A stretch of 52,910 nucleotides of DNA from Blautia hansenii. GTDB taxonomy: Bacteria; Bacillota; Clostridia; Lachnospirales; Lachnospiraceae. Shown here in pieces: positions 1-7,748 of the stretch. Positions within the stretch are counted from its first letter, which is position 1, and the number at the start of each line of letters is the position of its first letter. The DNA lies in the NCBI RefSeq assembly GCF_013304445.1, contig NZ_JAAITA010000020.1, positions 1 through 52,910 on the forward strand. Reading direction: 5' to 3'. The notes beneath the pieces are model-generated. The model searched no databases. It saw only the letters and a list, made by a program, of their open reading frames with translations, and was not told where the DNA came from. A program made the position numbers and the translations under genes.

Positions 1-51
1 TTACCATACATTATCCTCAAAATATATAGTAGAGATTTAATTTATTCTATA

Positions 52-75
52 CTAGTAATCTGATTGCAGGCACAT
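52..75 (-). other. 7-codon mini-ORF behind integrase stop
   Basis: The integrase stop codon TAG (88-90) runs into GGAGGAGG (81-88), a near-perfect ribosome binding site. Five bases further is an ATG at 75, which opens only MCLQSDY before a TAG at 52-54. It may be a leader peptide, the relic of a second recombinase gene in an integrase operon, or chance. The rest of the edge (1-51) shows nothing I can name, and no attachment site can be defined because the other end is not in view. Confidence 0.25.
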
Positions 76-87
76 AACCGCCTCCTC

Positions 88-1206
88 CTATAACAGATGA
101 TCAACTCCATACAGGGATTGGTGCTGGCTGTAAAATGCATCACTTGCTTCCATCAGTTCTTCCTCTGTTATATTCAAATATTTCATAGTTGTTTCAATGT
201 GTCGATGACCAAGTGCCTGACTGATAAGTTCTAGTTTCCACCCTGCCTTTCTCCTGGTATTTGCGAAATAATGTCGCAGCATATGTGGTGTCACTTTAAT
301 TCCGGTCTTTTTTTCAAGACGCTCCATCAAACTCCGTACACCGCTGTCCTGCATTGGTTTCCCTGCATATTTTCCAGACACATTGACCAGAAGATACTCT
401 TGTTGAAAGATCAGGTCCTTATATTCTTCCAGATAAAACTTTAAGATTTCGAATGTCGCATCACTGACTTTTGCCTTTCGGAATTCTGCATTCTTGGCAC
501 GTGCATCATTTTCATTATCTTCTCTAAAATTTACATAGATCAGATGGTTTTCATAATCAATATCTGTTGCATAGCGATTGCCCAAAATTTCTCCGATTCG
601 GAAACCTGTTTCTGCTAATAATAAAAGCAGGACTTGATCGCGGCAATTTGCACATGCCTTTAGTAAAATAACGATCTTGTCCTGCTCTATAGTTCTTCCT
701 ATATGTCCTGTTTCCTTTAAGTATCCGTGAAAACTTCTCCGATTCAATATCTTTCGAATTCCTACAGAATTTCTTACAATGTATTGTGCATCAGATAATA
801 CTTTTAAACTTTGCTCGCAACCTTCCTGCTGTTCAGCAAAATTGTACAATCGAAACACTTCCTTGAGATATGCATTGCAAGTTTCATTGTATGGCTTTTT
901 CGTGTACTCATCTTTGCTATGCATCCCAGCCTTTAACCATATAAGAAAATCTGTAAAATGTTCCTGTTGCTTTTCGTATTTCATATTCCATACATCTTCC
1001 ATCGTTAGTTGATTCTCAGACAGATAGTTTAAGTAATATGAAATCACAAGAGCGCTTCTCTTGATGGTGTTTGGCGAACCTTTCGCCCTCATTTTATGCA
1101 TTAGATATTGGGAAGGAAGAAGAACGATTTCTTGGCTGACTTCTTCCCGTATAAAATAGTATTTCTTAGATTTTTCTGTCTGCATATCCACTATGAAATG
1201 TTCCAT
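88..1206 (-). CDS. Tyrosine recombinase (integrase)
   Basis: Site-specific recombinase of the phage integrase/XerD family, presumably responsible for excision and integration of the element. The 372 residues begin with a SAM-like core-binding half (about 30-150, containing SPNTIKRSALVISYYLNYL). The catalytic half follows and holds the expected residues: Arg203 in ETGFRIGE, His308 and Arg311 in TPHMLRH, His334 in LGHRH and the nucleophile Tyr343 in TMKYLN. The ATG start follows GGAAG-type purines at good spacing. The gene lies at the left edge of the element, transcribed towards the window end, as usual for ICE integrases. Directly behind the stop is a strong ribosome binding site with a 7-codon ORF, so a second gene may once have followed. 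The family assignment is secure; the integration target is not visible. Confidence 0.93.
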   Translation of the reverse strand: MEHFIVDMQTEKSKKYYFIREEVSQEIVLLPSQYLMHKMRAKGSPNTIKRSALVISYYLNYLSENQLTMEDVWNMKYEKQQEHFTDFLIWLKAGMHSKDEYTKKPYNETCNAYLKEVFRLYNFAEQQEGCEQSLKVLSDAQYIVRNSVGIRKILNRRSFHGYLKETGHIGRTIEQDKIVILLKACANCRDQVLLLLLAETGFRIGEILGNRYATDIDYENHLIYVNFREDNENDARAKNAEFRKAKVSDATFEILKFYLEEYKDLIFQQEYLLVNVSGKYAGKPMQDSGVRSLMERLEKKTGIKVTPHMLRHYFANTRRKAGWKLELISQALGHRHIETTMKYLNITEEELMEASDAFYSQHQSLYGVDHLL

Positions 1207-1373
1207 TTCTTCACTTCCTTTCCTCTAACGCTATACACAGTATACCCACTCTATGCTATGAAAGCTATTCACAAATACCAACAATTCCGAAAGGTTTCTC
1301 CTAAAATACTCACTACATTTTTCTCTATTTTCTTTGGAAAACTTAGCACTACCAACAATTTCTCTACAATCTG

Positions 1374-3347
1374 TTACATATAGTATTCGATTCGTTTTCG
1401 GTTCCGAATAAAATTTTCTACATCTGCCATTCTGTCTGTAATCCGACATACTGGAAGTGCATCAATTACCTCTTTGTGGTATTTCCCTCCTCTTCCTGCT
1501 CTGGAATCTAATATAGACACTACACAAGTATCTGTTTCCGTCCGGATTGCTCGTCCAAATCCCTGGCGCAGTTTGATCTGCATATCCGGCACTATGATTT
1601 TCTGAATATATTCCTTTAAAGTCTGATATCGTTCTCTTTCTGCTTCCCTCACAGGATCGGGTACCGCAAATGGCAAACGGACAATAATCAAAGAAGATAC
1701 TACATCTCCTGGAAAGTCCACGCCTTCCCAGCAGGAACCAGCTGCAAAAAGCACACAATTTTTCTGTGCCTTAAATTCACGGATCACTGACTGGGAATCT
1801 TTCCATACCTTCAACAACGGAAATGGGAGATTCCCTCTCAATTCTCTGTATACATTCCCCATCATAGAATAAGAGGTAAACAGTACAAGAGTATGTCCAA
1901 ATGTGGAACATACCAGCTTTCGGATCTGCTCAGACAAGAAACGGATTTCTCCATGATAGCTATCATACACTTTTCTCTTCCGTCTTGGCATGTATAGTAA
2001 ACAATTTTCATCATAATCGAACGGTGAATCAGCCTGATATTCACGTACTCTTCCGACATCTTCGAGTCCGTTCAGTTGCTCTGACCTTTGAAAACTCTCC
2101 CCTGCTTTTAAGGTGCCAGATGTAAGAATGGCTGGAAAGCCACGCTCCCAAATATCTGCCTTTATCAAACTTTCTGTTTTTCGATGAACAGTGCAAAACA
2201 CTGGCAGTCCCTTTGATGTATACTCTAAAAACAATATATTGTTCCGGTCCACATTTAAAAACTGTAACAGGACTTCCCTGCTCTCTTCCAGCCGGTTCTT
2301 TGTCCATCTGGATAAATTCCCGATCAACAGATCTTCCGCCCGCTGCAACCAGCGGATGCTGTTTCTTAATGCCTGTCTGGACTCCCTGTTGAGAACAAAG
2401 CGAAAACGTGCCTGTTCTTCTAACACTCCCTGTGGTCTTGGCAGACTTTCAAAGAGCTGTGAAAATGCTTCCCGAAGTTTTGCCGCAATATGGGTATAAT
2501 GTTCCCCTTCTAAAAGACTGCAGATTTCCATAAAATCTTCCGGTCCGAAAGACTTTCCATACATCTGCCTTGCTGCTTCTGGAAATTTATGTGCTTCATC
2601 AATGATCAGTGCCTGATAATTTCTTAATAAAGGACGGAAATCATTGGCTCTGTGAAGTGTATCTGCCAGTAGATAATTATGATTACAGATCTGGATAAAT
2701 ACTTTTTCATCTGTAGCTTCTTTTAAATATTTTTGATAACGACAGTACGTTCTCATCTCACAAGTTTCCGGGCAGTATTTGGGGACGCATACCATCCTGC
2801 GGTCAAACCCACTCAGATGCTGTACGGAGTCCATGTCATATTGTTCTCTTAATGCATATAAAGCTTCTCTCTGCAGTGGATTTTTTGCTTTTCTTCGTAC
2901 TGCATCCAACCGAAGCTCCAACCGATTGTCACATACAAAATGTTCTTTCCCTTTTCGGATGACTGCTTGGATAGGGGCAGATATGATTCCTTTCTTCAAT
3001 AAAACCTGTGATAAAAAAGGTATATATTCTCTTTGGATGGCTTCCTGCAATGCAATGCTTGAGGTTGAGATCACAATAGGCTGACTCTGACCGCACATAG
3101 AAAAATATCCAGATAACAATTGACTGTATTTTCGAAAAAGAATGCACGCTACCAGGTATGCATAAGTCTTTCCTACCCCTACTGCTGCATCGCATAATGC
3201 AATCTTGTTTCCACACAGGCTGGAAAGCATTTGATGGCAAAGTGTGATCTGTTCTTCCCGAACTTTCATTCCTGCTTGTGGAAGTATTTCTCTGAATATC
3301 TCTTCCACCTCTTCGTGTGCCATTCTCCGATATTCGTTCCGATGCAT
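1374..3347 (-). CDS. DinG/XPD-type ATP-dependent DNA helicase
   Basis: Superfamily 2 helicase of the DinG/XPD group, acting on DNA in the cytoplasm. In 657 residues one sees Walker A DAAVGVGKT (53-61), four cysteines spaced for a 4Fe-4S cluster (C139, C192, C196, C202), the DEAH box at 250-253, the motif SCWEGVDFPGD and motif VI QGFGRAIRTETD near the C terminus. This matches the family well in length and order. The ATG is preceded by GGGTGG. It lies upstream of the integrase on the same strand with about 170 bp between, and may be co-transcribed with it. Such helicases occur in several clostridial ICEs, presumably helping DNA processing or repair; that role is inferred. No truncation or missing motif is seen. 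Confidence 0.9.
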   Translation of the reverse strand: MHRNEYRRMAHEEVEEIFREILPQAGMKVREEQITLCHQMLSSLCGNKIALCDAAVGVGKTYAYLVACILFRKYSQLLSGYFSMCGQSQPIVISTSSIALQEAIQREYIPFLSQVLLKKGIISAPIQAVIRKGKEHFVCDNRLELRLDAVRRKAKNPLQREALYALREQYDMDSVQHLSGFDRRMVCVPKYCPETCEMRTYCRYQKYLKEATDEKVFIQICNHNYLLADTLHRANDFRPLLRNYQALIIDEAHKFPEAARQMYGKSFGPEDFMEICSLLEGEHYTHIAAKLREAFSQLFESLPRPQGVLEEQARFRFVLNRESRQALRNSIRWLQRAEDLLIGNLSRWTKNRLEESREVLLQFLNVDRNNILFLEYTSKGLPVFCTVHRKTESLIKADIWERGFPAILTSGTLKAGESFQRSEQLNGLEDVGRVREYQADSPFDYDENCLLYMPRRKRKVYDSYHGEIRFLSEQIRKLVCSTFGHTLVLFTSYSMMGNVYRELRGNLPFPLLKVWKDSQSVIREFKAQKNCVLFAAGSCWEGVDFPGDVVSSLIIVRLPFAVPDPVREAERERYQTLKEYIQKIIVPDMQIKLRQGFGRAIRTETDTCVVSILDSRAGRGGKYHKEVIDALPVCRITDRMADVENFIRNRKRIEYYM

Positions 3348-3393
3348 CTTTCCACCCTCTTATCTTTATATTTGTGTTAATATCACATCAATA

Positions 3394-3420
3394 CAGCCAG
3401 AGATTTGGTTACTCTGGCTG
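3394..3420. repeat. 9-bp inverted repeat behind helicase start
   Basis: CAGCCAGAG (3394-3402) and CTCTGGCTG (3412-3420) form a perfect stem with a 9-nt loop in the 590-bp gene-free stretch 3348-3940. There is no T-run on either side, so it is not a typical terminator. Confidence 0.45.
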
Positions 3421-3835
3421 CATGTATCTGATATCAACAGCACACTTCGATTGATTTTCTTTTGTTGTTGGATATCGTATTTGTCCTCTCACTTCCCCGA
3501 TATCAAATGGGCACATTATAGCTGGATGTCTGGCAAAACATCCACACAGATATTCCAAACGTCTTACTGATTACAACGTAAGGTTTATCTATCCCTGCAT
3601 TCGGATCTTTTGGTGTATCATTATCATCCACCCGGACTCATGGCGTCACATTCCTGCCTGGATGCTTACAGAATAAAAGGGGCGCTCTTATATAAAACGA
3701 TGATCACTGATGCCGTCCGTTGTAGTGAATAACTGAACCATCCTTTTATATCGTCATGGCGTTTCTTTCTGCTACGCTCCGCCGGATGGGAAAGTTTCTA
3801 TAATGCGGATATCCAATTATCAAGGAACAGAGGAG

Positions 3836-3907
3836 GGGAAGGCACTAAGTACCTTCCCGAAAATGTATAGGAAAAATTCCTACTTAGGAGAGAACTTACC
3901 TCTCCTA
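3836..3907. repeat. Three consecutive perfect inverted repeats
   Basis: Three stem-loops lie head to tail: GGGAAGG/CCTTCCC (3836-3842 and 3852-3858), TAGGAA/TTCCTA (3868-3873 and 3877-3882) and TAGGAGAG/CTCTCCTA (3885-3892 and 3900-3907). They lie just downstream of the sigma-like gene (its stop is at 3941), inside the otherwise empty stretch 3348-3940. No protein is predicted there. A protein-binding region, a terminator cluster or a second transfer/replication origin are possible; nothing in the sequence decides between them. Confidence 0.5.
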
Positions 3908-3940
3908 CTTACTAGCCAACTTCCACAACAAAATATGACG

Positions 3941-4378
3941 CTAAAAAAAATATTTTTTTAATTTTTTTCTCAAGCGTTTCATTCGTGCAGAAACTGTATT
4001 CGCTTTCATTCCAAGCAATTTCCCTATTTCCTCTGTACCATAACCAAACGTTTTTAAAAGAATAATATACAATGTTACTTGATCCAACTTCTGCAGTTCT
4101 TTTCTTAGTTTATTGTCATCTAAAGACTTTATGAAGTCTTGCACGTTAACAGGCTGTTGAATTTCCCACTTTCCGGAAGCATCTTCAGTTCTCTCTATAA
4201 AATCTGTATCAGGCATTTGATGATTTTTGTAGTTACGTTCTTGTTTAAAACAATTCCAGTCATAATCACGAAGTTCTGCAATAACCTCTTCTGAGACGCC
4301 TAGTTCACGTAATTTTTTCTCTTCTTGTTCCTTCCATACTTTCCATTTATATTCTTCTTTTGCTTTGTTATATGCCAT
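3941..4378 (-). CDS. Sigma-70 region 4-like regulator
   Basis: Small helix-turn-helix protein of 145 residues resembling region 4 of sigma-70 factors, of the kind carried by many ICEs as an element-specific regulator. The C-terminal third reads LDQVTLYIILLKTFGYGTEEIGKLLGMKANTVSARMKRLRKKLKKYFF, with the helix-turn-helix EEIGKLLGMKANTVSARMKRL. The N-terminal half is charged, and region 2 is absent, so it is not a full sigma factor. I chose the ATG at 4378 because GGAGG lies 9 bases ahead; the longer reading has no such site. It probably regulates element genes (inference). It ends in a basic, lysine-rich tail. Confidence 0.75.
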   Translation of the reverse strand: MAYNKAKEEYKWKVWKEQEEKKLRELGVSEEVIAELRDYDWNCFKQERNYKNHQMPDTDFIERTEDASGKWEIQQPVNVQDFIKSLDDNKLRKELQKLDQVTLYIILLKTFGYGTEEIGKLLGMKANTVSARMKRLRKKLKKYFF

Positions 4379-4623
4379 ATCATTTTTCCTCCGATTTGAA
4401 TTTTCGAAAATCAAATCGGAAGTGGTGGGCTTCTATTTCTTGGATTACTCCAATAGAAAAAGATGCACTGCAGATTTTCTATCCACAGTAACGTCTTTCT
4501 TTTTTGACAATTATATTTATAAGTATATGAAATATGGTATGAGACACCATATTTAAAACCGCATTTTTTTCTATCTGCTGTTACGCTTTTTTTAACGTTT
4601 TCTTATGACTGAATCTTCTCCTA

Positions 4624-4755
4624 TTGCCTAATATTGCACATCAATCCCTTATTATAAATTATGTGCCTCTATCCCATTTTCTTTTTTAATATTGCTTAAT
4701 ACACCACATCAAATATTGTTCACTACTATTTTCACTTTTCCAATGTTGCATAATA
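4624..4755 (+). repeat. Three direct repeats TTGCNTAATA before XRE gene
   Basis: TTGCCTAATA (4624-4633), TTGCTTAATA (4692-4701) and TTGCATAATA (4746-4755) lie in the same orientation in the 407-bp gap 4379-4785, with the last one 30 bp before the XRE-type gene. They look like operator sites for that regulator or for the divergent sigma-like gene's control. The remainder of the gap is AT-rich and shows no gene. Confidence 0.5.
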
Positions 4756-4785
4756 CACTAGATTTCATGGAGGTGAATAGTACAC

Positions 4786-5112
4786 ATGGCGCAGATTGAT
4801 AGTCGTTTAGGTGATATGATTCGTAGCTACCGTGAAAAACTTGGTTTAACGCAAGAAGAAATGGCTGAAAGACTTCAAGTTAATCTTACACATTATGGAA
4901 ATATTGAGCGTGCCGCATGCAATCCAAGCTTTTCTCTTTTTCTTCGGATTGCCAAAGAATTAAATCTTTCCGTAGATGCTTATCTATATTCTACAAGAGA
5001 TGATACTGCCGCTGAGATTACACGTTTACTCTCAAAATGTTCCAAGCGCGAATGTCAGATTATCTTAGAAAATATCCTTACCCTTCTTAAGAATCGGGAT
5101 GAATGCACGTAA
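4786..5112 (+). CDS. XRE-family helix-turn-helix regulator
   Basis: DNA-binding repressor-like protein of 108 residues. Residues 10-65 (MIRSYREKLGLTQEEMAERLQVNLTHYGNIERAACNPSFSLFLRIAKELNLSVDAYLY) are a clear HTH_XRE domain, with the recognition helix around QVNLTHYGNIER. A short C-terminal tail, RECQIILENILTLLKNR, recalls the dimerisation helix of small clostridial repressors. The ATG at 4786 follows GGAGGTG at 4770-4776. It is transcribed away from the sigma-like gene, so this pair probably forms a regulatory switch of the element. Three TTGCNTAATA repeats lie in its upstream region. A hairpin at 5184-5213 may end its transcript. Confidence 0.88.
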   Translation: MAQIDSRLGDMIRSYREKLGLTQEEMAERLQVNLTHYGNIERAACNPSFSLFLRIAKELNLSVDAYLYSTRDDTAAEITRLLSKCSKRECQIILENILTLLKNRDECT

Positions 5113-5183
5113 ATTGATGTTACAGAGTGATTCTGTTTTTATTCCAAATTTTATCTAGCTTTTTTCTAGTTTTAACATTAGCA

Positions 5184-5213
5184 AAGCGGTCCATGCACAT
5201 GCATGAACCGCTT
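5184..5213. terminator. Imperfect palindrome between convergent genes
   Basis: AAGCGGT (5184-5190) pairs with ACCGCTT (5207-5213), and the inner ATGCA/TGCAT continues the stem after one mismatch. It lies between the stop of the XRE gene and the convergent gene ending at 5216, where a bidirectional terminator is expected, although the T-tract is poor. Confidence 0.45.
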
Positions 5214-5215
5214 GA

Positions 5216-5551
5216 TCATTTCCATTGCTTGATTTTTTCCAACATGTTGGAGGGAACTTTCAATATTCCGCTTCCGGATAGTAAAAGCAGCATATCCACC
5301 ATTCCCTGCAGATAAGCTTGTTGGTTTTCTTCTTCTGCACATTGTTCTGTCAAGCCAACATATTTCTCAATGACACATTTTTGTTCATCTGTCATTTCAC
5401 AAACTGTCTGCTCATAAATCGGCTGATATGAAAATTTTTCTTTCATAGCCTTTTGATACTCTGGTAATTGTAACTGTGAAAGTCTTCCGGTATCCTCACA
5501 TCGAAGTTCCTTTAAAAACTGTGCAGTTTTTTCCCATACTCGCTCATCCAT
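5216..5551 (-). CDS. Hypothetical protein, 111 aa
   Basis: I do not recognise this small, soluble, acidic protein (MDERVWEKTAQFLKELRCEDTG at the N terminus). It appears mostly helical; a central segment EKYVGLTEQCAEEENQQAYLQGMVDMLLLLSGSG resembles the generic amphipathic helix pair seen in several small uncharacterised Clostridia proteins. The ATG is preceded by GGAAGAGGGAAG, a convincing ribosome binding site, and the reading frame is undisturbed. It lies between the two XRE regulators on the opposite strand. No signal peptide, membrane segment or catalytic motif is visible. Confidence 0.65.
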   Translation of the reverse strand: MDERVWEKTAQFLKELRCEDTGRLSQLQLPEYQKAMKEKFSYQPIYEQTVCEMTDEQKCVIEKYVGLTEQCAEEENQQAYLQGMVDMLLLLSGSGILKVPSNMLEKIKQWK

Positions 5552-5681
5552 GCTTCCCTCTTCCTTTCATCGTACCAAATCTTTTTTTCTTTTGTTCTAT
5601 TATTCCTCTATTTCCACTCCGAAACACATAATAATTGCTTTATATTATTCTTCTTTGTATGTTGTATAAAATAATTTTTAA

Positions 5682-5750
5682 AACTTCATCTTTAGAAGTA
5701 TATTACCATTCCATTTCGCTAGAATCAATAATGTAACTTCATCTTTAGAA
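5682..5750 (+). repeat. 16-bp direct repeat upstream of second XRE gene
   Basis: AACTTCATCTTTAGAA occurs at 5682-5697 and identically at 5735-5750, 53 bp apart. Each copy contains a small dyad TTC-N7-GAA. The second copy ends 15 bp before the start codon at 5765. This is the arrangement expected for an autoregulatory operator of the XRE protein. Confidence 0.55.
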
Positions 5751-5764
5751 ACATTGAGGATATT

Positions 5765-6016
5765 ATGAAAATATATTGGAATGGTGAACGCAAAAACGTA
5801 ATAGGATCTCGCGTTAAAGAATTAAGGAAAAAACAGGATATTTCCCAAAAGATTTTGGCAGCACGTCTTTCTCTTTCTGGGATTGATTTTACGGAATTGA
5901 CAATTTTAAGAATTGAAAAAGGGACACGGTTTGTTCCAGATTATGAATTAAGTGTAATTGCTGATTATTTCCATGTAACTTCTGATTATCTGTTAGGCAG
6001 AACAAATAAAGAATAG
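5765..6016 (+). CDS. XRE-family helix-turn-helix regulator
   Basis: Small repressor-like protein of 83 residues made almost entirely of a HTH_XRE domain: RVKELRKKQDISQKILAARLSLSGIDFTELTILRIEKGTRFVPDYELSVIADYFHVTSDYLLGRTNKE. The domain ends with the classic DYLLGR of phage- and ICE-type repressors. The ATG at 5765 follows GAGG with 6-nt spacing. Two identical 16-bp repeats lie upstream and probably form its own operator. The stop codon is embedded in a strong hairpin shared with the convergent winged-helix gene. It probably controls element or cargo genes; the target is unknown. Confidence 0.85.
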   Translation: MKIYWNGERKNVIGSRVKELRKKQDISQKILAARLSLSGIDFTELTILRIEKGTRFVPDYELSVIADYFHVTSDYLLGRTNKE

Positions 6017-6052
6017 GACAGGTACTCCGTATGTAGCGGGACCTGTCCTATT
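6012..6052. terminator. Bidirectional terminator overlapping both stop codons
   Basis: AATAGGACAGGT (6012-6023) and ACCTGTCCTATT (6041-6052) form a perfect 12-bp stem. The TAG of the XRE gene (6014-6016) and the TAG of the convergent winged-helix gene (6048-6050) both lie within the arms. Confidence 0.7.
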
Positions 6053-6401
6053 TCTTCGCAAATTTATACCCTATCCCTCGCACGGTTTGGATAAAAACGG
6101 GATTTCGGGGATCTAGTTCTATTTTCTTTCGTATATGACCTATATGTGCGGTAACATTTCCTTCATCACAGAAATATTCTTTTCCCCATACAGTTTCATA
6201 TATCTGTCGATGAGTAAATACCTGCCCAGGATAACTCGCAAGGAAAAATAGGATATCAAATTCTTTTACTGTTAGATTAATTTTTCTGTTTTTGTGAAAT
6301 GCTATTCTATTATTGTAATCCAAGTACAAATCTGCATGATTTAATATATTTTTTTCTTGTAGAGCAATTTTTTTTGCAATATAATTCATATTACAAAGCA
6401 A
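6048..6401 (-). CDS. Winged-helix output domain without receiver
   Basis: This corresponds to the DNA-binding half of an OmpR/PhoB-type response regulator: HADLYLDYNNRIAFHKNRKINLTVKEFDILFFLASYPGQVFTHRQIYETVWGKEYFCDEGNVTAHIGHIRKKIELDPRNPVFIQTVRGIGYKFAKK, with the trans-activation loop, the recognition helix (NVTAHIGHIRKKI) and the C-terminal hairpin VRGIGYKF. A receiver domain with its phospho-acceptor Asp is absent; upstream codons in the same frame remain open for some 25 codons to a TGA without a good start. The start is uncertain: TTG at 6401, or ATG at 6389. It could be a truncated regulator of a two-component system or a stand-alone regulator. No histidine kinase is in the window. It lies just after the PBP-lipoprotein operon on the same strand. 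Confidence 0.6.
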   Translation of the reverse strand: MLCNMNYIAKKIALQEKNILNHADLYLDYNNRIAFHKNRKINLTVKEFDILFFLASYPGQVFTHRQIYETVWGKEYFCDEGNVTAHIGHIRKKIELDPRNPVFIQTVRGIGYKFAKK

Positions 6402-6507
6402 AATTTCTTTATAATTCCCCTCTTCTTTTATTCGAATAAGAATTTCAACTTCTATAATGCTTCACCTGCCCTTTTAAATTTCAAGCAAACGCTCATAAAT
6501 AAACTTT

Positions 6508-7692
6508 CTATTTTATTTCATCATTTTCTTTATAAATCTTATTCCACTCTCCATAGGTCAAACGGTTTCGGTACCATTTAGAAGTGTCATCTAAGTTCGA
6601 CTTAATAACTTGATTGGATATATAGTGAAAACGGTTATTATCTAACGGCTGAATGACTAATTCACTTGTCATTGCATTATCCTGCATTGTTCTTTCCCAC
6701 ACCGCATTAATTATAAGTTTAATTTTCCCATCATCCATCTTTTCATATGATACTACTTCTGGATACGGTTCATACGTTGATCCATAGTCATATAATCCTC
6801 TTGGTCTGTACAAATACGTTTTTGTTTCTGCATTATAAATGGCATTAGACTCTAATACTTCACTTTCAACTGTTAAAAATGTTTGAATAACTTCCTCAAA
6901 ATCTTGTTTTGGAATATAATATTCTACTCCTTCTTGACTATAATTATATGGAACATATTTTTCATATTTTAAAAGATACATAATCTCATATAGATCATAA
7001 AAATCAAGTTGTGAATAATCACTTTGATTCCAATTCGTTATAAATAACTTATTTCCAGCATAACCTACTGGCATAACATACTTTCTATTCAACTCCCGAC
7101 ATGCTTCATCCAATGGTTCCACACGAAATCCAATTTTCCCATGATATCCATCATATCCCTGTCGATCATATTCTTCTATGAAAAAATACCCATTTTTTGT
7201 ATACTTCCATGATTGTACTTGAAATTCATTAATGTACTCAGCTTCTGGAGCGTCCTGATCCCAAGTCATATTACTACATATGGCATAAATTTCCCCATTT
7301 TGAGAGTTTAAATCATATCTCACAAATCCTCCTGATTCCATAATAGAAAAAATTGTTATACTATCATTAACCTCGTTTTGCACATTCTTGCAAAATTTTT
7401 TCACTAGTTCTCCATTTACCATATCTATTTGATTATTTATGTCAACCGCAATATAGTTTTTTCTGCCTAAATATTCAATAATGTCTTGTTGTAATTTCAA
7501 TGAATTTCTATTGCTTTGATTCCATCTTTCTTTGTATATATGAAAATAATCATCTGCCAAATCTTCGGATTCTACCAGAATTTCTTCAGTTCTTTGAACT
7601 AATTGTACTTGATTTGAATTTTTTTGTATTTTATTACATCCTCCTAGTAGAAAACTAATGACACCAATAATGATCATTAATCTAACTTTCAT
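6508..7692 (-). CDS. Lipoprotein A of a three-member paralogous family
   Basis: Predicted exported lipoprotein of 394 residues. The signal peptide MKVRLMIIIGVISFLLGGC ends in a lipobox, so the protein should be anchored outside the membrane. I do not recognise a named domain, but the protein is clearly related to those at 7749-8945 and 22892-24094: all three share a block ending in NWNQS or NWDES-type sequence (here LFITNWNQSDYSQLDFYDLYEIMYLLKY) followed by a C-terminal block PEVVSYEKMDDGKIKLIINAVW. The start ATG 7692 was chosen over the TTG at 7707 because GGAGAGGAAG lies just ahead. It is the third gene of the MecA-like PBP operon (57 bp after the preceding gene) and so is probably BlaI-controlled. 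Role unknown; a beta-lactam response or PBP accessory function is inferred from context only. Confidence 0.8.
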   Translation of the reverse strand: MKVRLMIIIGVISFLLGGCNKIQKNSNQVQLVQRTEEILVESEDLADDYFHIYKERWNQSNRNSLKLQQDIIEYLGRKNYIAVDINNQIDMVNGELVKKFCKNVQNEVNDSITIFSIMESGGFVRYDLNSQNGEIYAICSNMTWDQDAPEAEYINEFQVQSWKYTKNGYFFIEEYDRQGYDGYHGKIGFRVEPLDEACRELNRKYVMPVGYAGNKLFITNWNQSDYSQLDFYDLYEIMYLLKYEKYVPYNYSQEGVEYYIPKQDFEEVIQTFLTVESEVLESNAIYNAETKTYLYRPRGLYDYGSTYEPYPEVVSYEKMDDGKIKLIINAVWERTMQDNAMTSELVIQPLDNNRFHYISNQVIKSNLDDTSKWYRNRLTYGEWNKIYKENDEIK

Positions 7693-7748
7693 ACTCTTCC
7701 TCTCCAATTACAATATCAGTTATAAAAAAATCTATTTTCTTAATTTAC

